The position numbers were made by a program, and so were the translations under genes. The notes beneath the pieces were generated by a model. It made no database searches. It had not been told where the DNA came from and worked only from the letters and a program-made list of their open reading frames with translations. Shown piece after piece: positions 34,109 through 43,213 of a DNA stretch of 64,000 bases. Source of the stretch: Flavobacteriaceae bacterium (lineage in GTDB: Bacteria; Bacteroidota; Bacteroidia; Flavobacteriales; Flavobacteriaceae); the NCBI GenBank assembly GCA_017857815.1, contig JAFMCL010000004.1:1-64000 (forward strand), read 5' to 3'. Position 1 is the stretch's first letter. Every line of letters starts with the position of its first letter.

Positions 34109-34735
34109 TTATAACTTCTTTTGATGTGTGATATCTCCATTAAGACTATTGATCTTCAGAAACGGGAGTAAACCATTGTCTGATAAGGGTAAAACAACTA
34201 TTCCGTTTTTACTTTTCCCACTAACGGCTGTCTTTTCGGATATCACATTTACGTTTGCATTCTCAGTAGTGACGTTTCCTGGAGCGTCCCAATTCGAAAG
34301 CTCACAATAACCACTTTTAAGGTCTAGGTTTATGTTTTTCATCTTGCCTTTTCCTTTGATTTTTGTATCATTACTTTTTAAATTAAAAGAAATATTTGAT
34401 GAAAATATAAGTTTTATGCTAGAGGAAATAAACTTATGAGCACTCAGCTTGTCGTTTAAGTCGGGAGTATTTGGGGTTGGACTTTCGACAATATAAAGTG
34501 TCCTACCAACCACTTTAGAAGTTAAAACGGTACGGTTTTGGTACTCTCCATCCGACCGGTATTTTATTTGAATCCCCGAAAAGTTATCCGCCCCGGTGAA
34601 TAATACGTTTGAGGCCCAAGGAACCTCCACAACAAGATCAGTAATATTAGGATCAAGCCAAGTTTTTTGTACAGTTTTTTGAGCTTCAAGTGCAAGACTT
34701 ATCAAAAAAACGAATATAATTAGCGTCCTTTGCAA
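34109..34735 (-). CDS. Secreted beta-rich protein of unknown function
   Basis: A 208-residue exported protein with signal peptide (about 1-18, ending ALEAQ). The mature part looks beta-rich and repetitive (SNISFNLKSNDTKIKGKGKM, NVTTENANVNVISEKT), similar in texture to DUF4097/GIN-type adhesin-like solenoids, but I cannot assign a family. It starts at TTG 34735, 2 bases after the DksA-like stop, and precedes lspA by 30 bases. Flavobacteria commonly place such a gene here. Function unknown. Confidence 0.75.
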   Translation of the reverse strand: MQRTLIIFVFLISLALEAQKTVQKTWLDPNITDLVVEVPWASNVLFTGADNFSGIQIKYRSDGEYQNRTVLTSKVVGRTLYIVESPTPNTPDLNDKLSAHKFISSSIKLIFSSNISFNLKSNDTKIKGKGKMKNINLDLKSGYCELSNWDAPGNVTTENANVNVISEKTAVSGKSKNGIVVLPLSDNGLLPFLKINSLNGDITHQKKL

Positions 34736-34737
34736 AG

Positions 34738-35121
34738 TTATTTTTGCATGTTCTTTGCCTCAATACTTAAGGTCGTGTGCGGAACCAACAACAGTCGTTG
34801 CTTGTTGATCAATTTACCAGTAACAAGACAAACACCATAAGTTTTATTTTCAATTCGGATTAAGGCATTTTTTAAATCTCGAATAAATTTTTCTTGTCTA
34901 ATTGCGAGTTGCGTATTGGCTTCTTTTGACATGGTTTCTGAGCCTTCTTCGAAAGCTTTAAAGGTCGGTGAAGTATCTTCTGTCCCATTGTTTCCATCGT
35001 TCATATATGCGCTTTTAAGCAATTCATGATCCGCTTTGGCTTTTTGAATTTTATCTTCGATTAGCTTTTTGAATTCTCCTAATTCTTTGTCAGAATAACG
35101 AACTTTTACATCTGATGCCAT
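34738..35121 (-). CDS. DksA/TraR-family protein without zinc-finger cysteines
   Basis: A 127-residue protein with an N-terminal coiled coil (about 10-90) and the globular DksA/TraR end: KTYGVCLVTGKLINKQRLL followed by HTTLSIEAKN. The usual four zinc cysteines are reduced to one, with Thr, Lys and His in the other places, as in many Bacteroidetes relatives. DksA-type proteins bind the RNA polymerase secondary channel. It lies between ileS and the secreted protein with 2-base gaps, so it is co-transcribed with ileS. Whether it still modulates transcription is inferred from the family. Confidence 0.9.
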   Translation of the reverse strand: MASDVKVRYSDKELGEFKKLIEDKIQKAKADHELLKSAYMNDGNNGTEDTSPTFKAFEEGSETMSKEANTQLAIRQEKFIRDLKNALIRIENKTYGVCLVTGKLINKQRLLLVPHTTLSIEAKNMQK

Positions 35122-35123
35122 TT

Positions 35124-38100
35124 TTAAATCTTTTTAATGTTTATTAAAGTTTTCATATTTTCGAAAAACACTTCATTTTCAGAATCTAAACTTTCTTGAA
35201 AATCAATATTTTCTCCAAGTGTTTCTGAAAGGATGTAATCCCGATGATTAATTATTTTCTTCTTTAAGTCTTCATCTGCTGAAAACGAAATATTTATTTT
35301 ATCAGTAACCGCAAAACCAGAGTCCTTACGGATGTTCTGGATTCGGTTCACGAGCTCTCTTGCAACTCCTTCATCAATAAGGGTTTCGGTCAAAGAGATG
35401 TCCAGCGCAACTGTCAATCCGTTACCGTGAGCGACCAGCCAACCTTCAATATCCTTCGATGAAATTTCAACGTCACTAAGTTCCAAGATAATATTTTTTT
35501 CATTAACTAATAGAGACAAGTTACCTTCTTGCTCTAATGTTTTTATTTCTTCACTAGTTAAGCTTTTTATTTTTCCTGCGATGCTTCCCATTTCTTTTCC
35601 AAAACGAGGGCCTAATGCTTTAAAATTAGGTTTTATTTCTTTTACCAGAATATCACTATTTTCGTCTAGTAATTTCACACCCTTTACGTTGATTTCTGCT
35701 GCAAGTTGTTCCTGAATTAATTCGATTTCCATTTTTTCTTCAGGACTATTAACTGCCACCATTAAAGTTTCGAGCGGTTGACGCACTTTGATTTGTTCCT
35801 TTTTTCTTAATGACAACGCCAAAGAAGTGATATTTCTGGCCTTATTGGTTCGGTTTTCTAATATGGGATCAATCGCCGCTTTGTTTACCACTGGGAAATC
35901 TGAAAGGTGAATGGACTCAAACCCTTCCGTTTGCGTATTTTGGATTAAATCCTGATAAAGCTTATCGGTATAAAACGGCGCTACAGGAGCGGCCAATTTT
36001 GCAACAGTAAGCAGACACTCATAGAGCGTTTGATAAGCAGCTATTTTATCTTGTTGGTATTCGCCTTTCCAAAATCTACGTCGGGAAAGTCTTACATACC
36101 AATTGCTTAATTTTTCTTGTACAAAATCCGAAATGGCACGCGTTGCTCTTGTGGGTTCGTAATCTTCATAGAATTTATCAACGTTATCGATTAATGTGTT
36201 TAGTTCAGACAAAATCCATCGATCAAGCTCTTGTCGATTTTCAATTGGAATTTGAGCTTCTTCATACTTAAATTGATCAATATTGGCATAAAGGCTAAAG
36301 AAGGAATAGGTATTGTAAAGTGTTCCGAAAAACTTTCGTTGAACCTCCGCAATTCCTTCGATATCGAATTTGAGATTGTCCCAAGGATTAGCGTTTGAAA
36401 TCATGTACCATCGAGTGGCATCAGGCCCATATTTTTTGATTGTTTCAAAAGGATCAGCAGCATTCCCTAGTCTTTTGGACATCTTTTGACCTTTCTTGTC
36501 TAAAACCAATCCGTTCGAAACGACATTTTTGTAGGCGATGGAATCAAAGACCAAAGTACTGATTGCGTGAAGGGTGTAAAACCAGCCTCTGGTTTGGTCG
36601 ACACCTTCTGCAATATAATCGGCAGGGAAAGATTCTCCCTGATCAATTTTTTCTTTATTTTCAAAGGGATAATGCCATTGCGCATAAGGCATGGCTCCGG
36701 AATCAAACCAAACATCAATTAAATCTTTTTCGCGTCGCATGGGCTGGTTGTCCTCAGAAACGAGAATGATTTCATCTACCGTATGTTTATGTAAATCTAC
36801 CTTTTGATAATTTTCATCACTCATTTCTCCCACTTCAAAATCTCCAAATGGGTTGGAATGCATGTGCCCAGCACAGATCGACTTTTCTATTTCTTCGATC
36901 AATTCCTTAATTGAACCGATGACCTTGGTGTTTTGCCCATCTTCAGTTCGCCAAACAGGAAGTGGTACGCCCCAAAACCTAGAGCGCGATAGGTTCCAGT
37001 CGTTTGCATTAGCAAGCCAATTGCCAAACCTTCCTTCTCCTGTGGATTTTGGTTTCCAGTTGATGGATTGATTTAAAGAAGCCATTCGATCTCTGACATC
37101 AGTTACTTTAATAAACCAAGAATCTAGTGGATAGTAAAGAATGGGCTTGTCTGTTCTCCAACAATTGGGATAAGAATGAACATATTTTTCTACTTTAAAA
37201 GCAGCATTTTCTTCTTTTAAACGAATAGCAATCTGAACATCTACAGATTTTTCAGGAGCTTCTCCTTCTGGGTAATAATCATTTTTAACGTATTGACCCG
37301 CTAAGCTTCCTAATTCCTTTCGGAACTTTCCTTGTAAGTTAACTAAGGGAACCTTGTTGTCATTTTCATCGAGAATCAGAAGTGGTGGGATTTCAGGGAC
37401 TGCTTCTTTGGCGACCTTAGCATCGTCTGCTCCAAAGGTGGGAGCGGTATGTACAATTCCTGTTCCATCTTCTGTCGTAACGAAGTCTCCTGTTATAACT
37501 CGGAATGCATTTTCGGCATTTTCGAAAGGATCAGGCGCTTCAGACCATATTTTTTTATATTTTATATTTTCTAAGTCTCTTCCTTTAATTTCCTGATTAA
37601 GATAGAAAGGGATTTTTTTGTCTCCCTTCTGATATTTTTCAACTTCTACTAATTTTGAAACGGCTTCATATTTTCCAGAAAATTGTTTTTGAATCAAAGC
37701 TTTGGCCAATAGAACCCTGACTGGAAGGTGGGTATATTGATTAAAAGTATGAACCACCACATAGTCAATTTTAGGGCCAACCGTTAAGGCCGTATTTGAA
37801 GGTAAGGTCCATGGAGTAGTTGTCCAAGCAAGGAGGTAAAGCGGTATATTTCCCTGAAGCGATTCAGGCAGGGTTTCATTTAAAGTTTCAAACTGACCTG
37901 TTATGGTGGTGTCGCTAACATCCTGATAAGTACCTGGTTGATTTAGCTCGTGTGAGCTTAATCCAGTTCCTGCTTTTGGAGAATAAGGTTGGATCGTATA
38001 GCCTTTATAAAGCAGTCCTTTTTCATGAATCTGTTTCAGCAACCACCAAACACTTTCCATGTATTTGGAAGTATAAGTAACATAGGGATCCTCCATGTCC

Positions 38101-38525
38101 ACCCAATAACCCATCTGCTCAGTGAGCTTATTCCAAACATCAGTGTAGCGCATCACTGCTTTTTTACAGGCGAGGTTGTAGGCTTCAACTGAGAGTGTTT
38201 TACCGATGGCGTCTTTGGTGATTCCAAGCTCTTTTTCTACGCCTAATTCAACTGGGAGGCCATGGGTGTCCCATCCTGCTTTTCGTTTCACCTGAAACCC
38301 TTTCTGAGTTTTATAACGACAGAAAATGTCTTTTATCGAACGCGCCATAACATGGTGAATCCCGGGCATACCGTTTGCAGAAGGTGGTCCTTCATAAAAC
38401 ACAAAAGGTGTGTTCCCTTCTCGTCTGGAGATACTTTTATCGAAAATTTTGTTTTGATCCCAGTATTGGAGAATTTCCTTTGAAATATCCGATAAATTGA
38501 GTCCTTTGTATTCTTTAAATGCCAT
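35124..38525 (-). CDS. ileS: Isoleucyl-tRNA synthetase, type 2 with GIHH signature
   Basis: A 1133-residue class I synthetase charging tRNA-Ile. The Rossmann catalytic domain, CP1 editing domain (TTTPWTLPSNTALTVG), anticodon-binding domain and long C-terminal extension are all present. The HIGH-equivalent motif reads Gly55-Ile-His-His58 (SANGMPGIHHVM), i.e. first and third positions swapped, and the second signature is QKMSKRLGN. Length and KMSKR-type motif place it in the eukaryote-like type 2 group, known for mupirocin tolerance. It leads the operon with the DksA-like gene 2 bases downstream. A one-mismatch -7 box (TAATTTCG) lies in the 58-base gap above. Confidence 0.96.
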   Translation of the reverse strand: MAFKEYKGLNLSDISKEILQYWDQNKIFDKSISRREGNTPFVFYEGPPSANGMPGIHHVMARSIKDIFCRYKTQKGFQVKRKAGWDTHGLPVELGVEKELGITKDAIGKTLSVEAYNLACKKAVMRYTDVWNKLTEQMGYWVDMEDPYVTYTSKYMESVWWLLKQIHEKGLLYKGYTIQPYSPKAGTGLSSHELNQPGTYQDVSDTTITGQFETLNETLPESLQGNIPLYLLAWTTTPWTLPSNTALTVGPKIDYVVVHTFNQYTHLPVRVLLAKALIQKQFSGKYEAVSKLVEVEKYQKGDKKIPFYLNQEIKGRDLENIKYKKIWSEAPDPFENAENAFRVITGDFVTTEDGTGIVHTAPTFGADDAKVAKEAVPEIPPLLILDENDNKVPLVNLQGKFRKELGSLAGQYVKNDYYPEGEAPEKSVDVQIAIRLKEENAAFKVEKYVHSYPNCWRTDKPILYYPLDSWFIKVTDVRDRMASLNQSINWKPKSTGEGRFGNWLANANDWNLSRSRFWGVPLPVWRTEDGQNTKVIGSIKELIEEIEKSICAGHMHSNPFGDFEVGEMSDENYQKVDLHKHTVDEIILVSEDNQPMRREKDLIDVWFDSGAMPYAQWHYPFENKEKIDQGESFPADYIAEGVDQTRGWFYTLHAISTLVFDSIAYKNVVSNGLVLDKKGQKMSKRLGNAADPFETIKKYGPDATRWYMISNANPWDNLKFDIEGIAEVQRKFFGTLYNTYSFFSLYANIDQFKYEEAQIPIENRQELDRWILSELNTLIDNVDKFYEDYEPTRATRAISDFVQEKLSNWYVRLSRRRFWKGEYQQDKIAAYQTLYECLLTVAKLAAPVAPFYTDKLYQDLIQNTQTEGFESIHLSDFPVVNKAAIDPILENRTNKARNITSLALSLRKKEQIKVRQPLETLMVAVNSPEEKMEIELIQEQLAAEINVKGVKLLDENSDILVKEIKPNFKALGPRFGKEMGSIAGKIKSLTSEEIKTLEQEGNLSLLVNEKNIILELSDVEISSKDIEGWLVAHGNGLTVALDISLTETLIDEGVARELVNRIQNIRKDSGFAVTDKINISFSADEDLKKKIINHRDYILSETLGENIDFQESLDSENEVFFENMKTLINIKKI

Positions 38526-38583
38526 GTATAGCTTTCTTTCTTAGAAAAGCGAAATTAAGGATTTTAAGATAAAAAATGGAGAT

Positions 38584-41073
38584 TTATATTTTGACCTTTA
38601 ACCCTAACCGAAAACTACGCCCCTCAGAGGAAATGCCCGAAGCAAATGTGCGATAATGAAGGTCAAAAATATTGGTCACACCAAAATTAAGTTTTATGTT
38701 TTTACGGTACTGATATTGTGATAAAAATGAAAGTATACTCCATGATGGCGTTCCATTATATCGCTCCAAATCATTGATTGCTGTTGGATTTATAAGGGGA
38801 GTTTCATTTAATCCATCTTCGCCTCCCCAACTGTATTTTGCAGGATCTTTAGAGTCGCTAAACTGCCAATATATTTTAGCATAAAGCTTCTTTTGGTCGT
38901 ATACCATCGATAGAGTCCCATAGATTGGACTTATCGATGGCATTGGGCCATAATTAAGATTTTTATAACTGTCGGTGTAAGTCACACTGCCCATTGCAGT
39001 TATTTTTTTATTTAATTTATAATTCGTTTGAATGGACCCTCCATAAATAAACCTATTTCCTAAATTTTTATTGGCTTGGGTTTTAACCTCTTCCCCTTTA
39101 TATAATATTGTGTTTTCGTCAGGGGTTGACTGATCTGCAAAGACGATATAATCAGATCTCACGATATGGCGAGAAACCAAAGTAGTGTATCCTCTCAGAT
39201 CGAAATGTATTTTTTTATCAGAAGTATTTAAGCTAACACCCGATTCAAAAGTATAGGCATATTCAGGATCTAAAAAAGTGTTAGGCACAAGTAATGTTCC
39301 ATTACTTTCCCTAATTTTTCCAATATCATCAATGTTAGGGTTTCTAAACCCACTAGAAAACAAACTGCTAACCAGTGTTCTTTCATTGGGTCGGTAGGTG
39401 ACCGCTAGTGTGTAAGTTATTGCATTGAATTTCAAATCAACCGAAGATAAAAGACGATCAATTTGAGCGGTATCGTTCCAGTTAGCAACAAGAGAAGATT
39501 TAGTGACTCGAAGACCAACATTTAAGGTTAGCTTTTTATTTAAGAGGTATACCCAATTCAAGTATCCTGCAAAACTTGAAATCTTGCTGCCGTCATTCGG
39601 ATATCTGGAGGGAATAGGAGTGGGAGTTTTTAATCCAATGATTTTGTAAGCGTCTAAAATCAGATCCTTAGAAAAGCCATTAGAAGCGATTTTATTTCGC
39701 GTGCCTTCTATTCCGTAGGAGAACGAATGCTTGTCGTTAAGTGATCCATTAAAATCAGCATTAAAACTAAATATATCAACGTTTTCGTTTTGATAGGAAC
39801 GCGTAATGCTCCCGAATTTTCTATTAATACGAGATTCTTCAATGTTTTGATAGGCAGCGGTAAAAGTTCCTTTTTGCAACCAATTTTTTCCAAAAAACAT
39901 TTTTAGTTGTGGAGAAATAAATAGTCTTTTTTGAGGGCCGTAGTACCATTCGCTAAAACGAAGACTGCCTGCTCTTTCCTCTACCAATTTATCATATCGA
40001 TTGATGTCAGTGGATTCGGAATACTGGAAATTAACATTAAGAACCATGTCTTCCGCTAGTGCAAAAATGAACTTTTGAAAGAGATCGTATTGATCATATC
40101 CAGTGTTTTTTTGAATGTTTGGATTTGAGTTTGAGAGGGGGGTTGGGTAATAATTTTCACGGCTATTAATTGAATAATAGGGCGTCAAGCCCCAATTCTC
40201 AAAACCATGTCTTCTATTTTTCCCAATTTTGATGTCACCAAAATGAGAGACACTAAAGCTGGTAAGACTCCCCCAATTTTCAAAACTCAATTTGGTATTT
40301 AAATTATTTACGCTTGAGAGATTTGCATAGTTAAAATTGCTGGTGTATTCTGCAGTAACTTTTTCTTCACCATTAATCACTGGAGATTTTGAATAATAGT
40401 GAATTACTCCTCCAAGGGCATCAGACCCGTAACCGACAGAAGAAGATCCAAATGTAACTTCTACTCTTTCGATGTTATGGGGATCAATTGTGATTGCATT
40501 TTGAAGATGTCCCGAACGGTAGATGGCGTTGTTCATCCTAACGCCGTCCACGACAATTAGTATTCGATTGGCTTCAAAACCTCTTAGTACCGGGCTTCCG
40601 CCACCTCCCTGTGATTTCTGTATTCTGACATTGGGACTTGATTCTAAAATATCGGCTCCCGTGGACCCAGTACTGAGCTCAATGTCGCGCGCAGAAATTA
40701 TTGAAACCTCTTCAGCAATTTTGTTTCGTATGGATTGGGATCGAGCAACAGACAATATGACTTCGTCTAACTTTTTGTCTTTAGAAATCAATTTAATCAC
40801 ATTACCCATTTTCTCCAATTCGCTAAATTGGATTTGAAGCGCTTCGAAGCCCATTAAATAGAAGTTGATGACTCCCGAAAAACCCGCTAGAGACCCCATA
40901 CCATTCGAGTCAGTTTGAGTGCTATTCCTCAGATCTTCAGTGTAAATAGCAACACCCTCAAGAGGCTCTCCTGAGTTTTCATCTTCAACCTTTATTTCCT
41001 GCGCATTGAGCCCATTAAGAAATAAGGCTACTAACACAAAGACTTTACAGCTATGTTTCACGAAAAACTTCAT
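38584..41073 (-). CDS. TonB-dependent receptor, haem/haemoglobin-receptor-like
   Basis: An 829-residue outer-membrane receptor with signal peptide (about 1-24, GLNAQ), a short carboxypeptidase-regulatory-like domain (25-95), plug (about 110-230) and barrel. The plug contains GSPVLRGFEANRILIVVDGV and YRSGHLQNAITIDP, resembling the haemoglobin/transferrin receptor branch. The barrel ends SSEGRSFRLGLKVKI. Its ATG lies 23 bases inside the 3' end of recO, so translation may be coupled. The ligand is inferred only. Confidence 0.88.
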   Translation of the reverse strand: MKFFVKHSCKVFVLVALFLNGLNAQEIKVEDENSGEPLEGVAIYTEDLRNSTQTDSNGMGSLAGFSGVINFYLMGFEALQIQFSELEKMGNVIKLISKDKKLDEVILSVARSQSIRNKIAEEVSIISARDIELSTGSTGADILESSPNVRIQKSQGGGGSPVLRGFEANRILIVVDGVRMNNAIYRSGHLQNAITIDPHNIERVEVTFGSSSVGYGSDALGGVIHYYSKSPVINGEEKVTAEYTSNFNYANLSSVNNLNTKLSFENWGSLTSFSVSHFGDIKIGKNRRHGFENWGLTPYYSINSRENYYPTPLSNSNPNIQKNTGYDQYDLFQKFIFALAEDMVLNVNFQYSESTDINRYDKLVEERAGSLRFSEWYYGPQKRLFISPQLKMFFGKNWLQKGTFTAAYQNIEESRINRKFGSITRSYQNENVDIFSFNADFNGSLNDKHSFSYGIEGTRNKIASNGFSKDLILDAYKIIGLKTPTPIPSRYPNDGSKISSFAGYLNWVYLLNKKLTLNVGLRVTKSSLVANWNDTAQIDRLLSSVDLKFNAITYTLAVTYRPNERTLVSSLFSSGFRNPNIDDIGKIRESNGTLLVPNTFLDPEYAYTFESGVSLNTSDKKIHFDLRGYTTLVSRHIVRSDYIVFADQSTPDENTILYKGEEVKTQANKNLGNRFIYGGSIQTNYKLNKKITAMGSVTYTDSYKNLNYGPMPSISPIYGTLSMVYDQKKLYAKIYWQFSDSKDPAKYSWGGEDGLNETPLINPTAINDLERYNGTPSWSILSFLSQYQYRKNIKLNFGVTNIFDLHYRTFASGISSEGRSFRLGLKVKI

Positions 41074-41785
41074 GTAGTATGGAAAGAGATTTTATTTTAC
41101 TAAACTTTTGCATGTGTAGACTATAATAGTCCACGATTGAATCTAATAATTTAATTTTTATTGCACTTGTTATGGAGACATTCGTTATCTTATCAAAATT
41201 CATGCCGAGAAGGGTTTTAAAAGCCTCAAGCTCTTTTCCAATGATGATTTTTTTTGAATCGGTTTGAAAACAAAAACAGCCATTTTCCATGTCGAAACAT
41301 GGATGCTCAAGATTTGAAATATTTGGATAAAAACCTATGTAACGGGTTAAATCAATTAAAAACTTTAAATGAAAAAGAGCAGAAAAGCTTTTTTCTTCTA
41401 GTTGTAAAATTGCCCGCTCCAGAAAACTAAACAATGAGGGATTGGGGTCTCCTTCTTCTTCCATTACTTTCATCAATACCTCTGTAAGAAAAAGCGCAGC
41501 AGTGTTTTTTTTAATATTTAAGTGAATGTTTTGTAGCGGACGATAAATTTTAGCCTCTTTAATAAAAAGTAAACGCTCAGAAGTATCATTTTTAATATTG
41601 ATATTCAGTGTTATTAAACTTAAAGGCTGAAACAAAGATTTCTTTAGGGTTCCTTTTTTAGAAGATAAAATTCCTTTTAAAAGAAATGATTTAAGCCCTA
41701 TTTGTTCACAATAACAGCGCGCAATTAGACTAGAGTCGCCAAATTTTATGGTGCGAATTACGACAGCATTAGTTTCAACCAGCAT
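41051..41785 (-). CDS. recO: DNA repair protein RecO
   Basis: A 244-residue recombination mediator with an N-terminal OB fold (AVVIRTIKFGDSSLIARCYC, KGILSSKKGTLKKSLFQPLS) and a helical C-terminal domain (LFSFLERAILQLEE; FLIDLTRYIGFYPN; FCFQTD). The zinc cysteines of some homologues are reduced. It loads RecA with RecR on SSB-coated DNA. It follows gdhA by 28 bases and overlaps the receptor gene by 23 bases, so three unrelated functions share one strand. Confidence 0.93.
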   Translation of the reverse strand: MLVETNAVVIRTIKFGDSSLIARCYCEQIGLKSFLLKGILSSKKGTLKKSLFQPLSLITLNINIKNDTSERLLFIKEAKIYRPLQNIHLNIKKNTAALFLTEVLMKVMEEEGDPNPSLFSFLERAILQLEEKSFSALFHLKFLIDLTRYIGFYPNISNLEHPCFDMENGCFCFQTDSKKIIIGKELEAFKTLLGMNFDKITNVSITSAIKIKLLDSIVDYYSLHMQKFSKIKSLSILHEVFRET

Positions 41786-41813
41786 GTTTATTATCTGAAC
41801 TCATTAAGATTAT

Positions 41814-43154
41814 TTATACAACACCTTGCGCAAGCATGGCATCTGCAACTTTTACAAAGCCAGCAATATTAGCACCTTTTACATAATTGACGTGGTCTTT
41901 TTCTGTTCCAAACTCAATACAGGATTGATGGATATCACTCATGATATTTTTTAATTTTTGATCCACTTCCTCTCTAGTCCAGTTGTATCTTAATGAATTT
42001 TGTGCCATTTCCAATCCAGAAACAGCAACACCTCCTGCATTTGAAGCTTTCCCCGGTGCAAAAAGGATTTTATGCTCGATAAAAACATGAATGGCTTCAG
42101 GAGTTGAGGGCATATTGGCGCCTTCTCCCACACACAAACACCCATTTTTGACAAGTGCTTTCGCATCGTCACCGTTTAACTCGTTTTGTGTTGCGCAAGG
42201 AAGTGCAACATCGCAAGGGATTTCCCAAGGGGTTTTGCCTGGGAAAAATTCGGCTTTAGGATATTTTTCAATATAAACACCAATCCTGGATCTTTTAACG
42301 TTTTTAAGCGTCATTATATAATCTAGTTTTTCTCTATTTATTCCGTCTTTATCATAGACATATCCCGAGGAATCAGAAAGCGTGAGTACTTTGGCTCCCA
42401 GTTGAATTGCTTTTTCAGCGGCATATTGGGCGACATTACCTGAGCCAGAAATCACAACATTTTTGCCCTTGAGGCTGTTGTTCTGATTTTCAAGCATTTT
42501 TTCAGTAAAATAAACCACACCATAACCTGTTGCCTCCGGACGAATAAGTGATCCTCCCCAGCTAATTCCTTTACCAGTGACTACGCCAGTAAATTCGTTT
42601 TTAAGTCTTTTATACTGTCCAAAAAGATAGCCAACTTCTCTGCTTCCAACACCAATGTCTCCTGCAGGAATATCTCTGTTTGGGCCAATGTGACGAAATA
42701 ATTCTGACATAAAACTTTGGCAAAAACGCATCACTTCGGTATCCGACTTTCCCTTGGGGTCAAAATCAGATCCCCCTTTTCCACCTCCCATCGGCAAGGT
42801 TGTCAGACTATTTTTAAAAACTTGCTCAAAAGCCAAAAACTTAAGTACGCTAAGGTTCACACTTGGGTGAAAGCGCAACCCTCCTTTATAAGGACCAATT
42901 GCAGAGTTCATTTGAACACGGTAACCACGGTTTACTTGAATTTCTTCATTGTCATCTATCCACGCGACGCGAAAAGAGATTACACGTTCAGGTTCGACCA
43001 TTCTCAACAAAATGTTTTGGCCATAATAGATATCATTCTTATAAACATAAGGAATTACATGTTCAGCAACCTCAGTAACCGCTTGCATGAATTCTGGCTC
43101 ATTTTGATTTTTTCGATTGACTTCTTCTAAAAATTGAGTGACTATTTTATCCAT
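41814..43154 (-). CDS. gdhA: Glutamate dehydrogenase (NADP-type, hexameric)
   Basis: A 446-residue cytosolic enzyme assimilating ammonia into glutamate. LPMGGGKGGSDFDPKGKSD holds the catalytic lysine region, GPYKGGLRFHPSVNLSVLKF the substrate-binding part, and VVISGSGNVAQYAAEKA the dinucleotide fold. Length and the SDFDPKGKSDTE wording match the NADP-specific E. coli-type family. A -7-like TATACTTTAA sits in the 59 bases between radA and this gene's start. Confidence 0.96.
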   Translation of the reverse strand: MDKIVTQFLEEVNRKNQNEPEFMQAVTEVAEHVIPYVYKNDIYYGQNILLRMVEPERVISFRVAWIDDNEEIQVNRGYRVQMNSAIGPYKGGLRFHPSVNLSVLKFLAFEQVFKNSLTTLPMGGGKGGSDFDPKGKSDTEVMRFCQSFMSELFRHIGPNRDIPAGDIGVGSREVGYLFGQYKRLKNEFTGVVTGKGISWGGSLIRPEATGYGVVYFTEKMLENQNNSLKGKNVVISGSGNVAQYAAEKAIQLGAKVLTLSDSSGYVYDKDGINREKLDYIMTLKNVKRSRIGVYIEKYPKAEFFPGKTPWEIPCDVALPCATQNELNGDDAKALVKNGCLCVGEGANMPSTPEAIHVFIEHKILFAPGKASNAGGVAVSGLEMAQNSLRYNWTREEVDQKLKNIMSDIHQSCIEFGTEKDHVNYVKGANIAGFVKVADAMLAQGVV

Positions 43155-43213
43155 ATTGATGACATTTTTTATTTTATTAAAGTATACATTTAATTCTTTA
43201 TAAAAAATAAATG

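Noticed and set aside
42717-43130. A 137-codon plus-strand frame opposite gdhA
   Set aside because: Entirely antisense to conserved gdhA sequence with no promoter box or recognisable motif.
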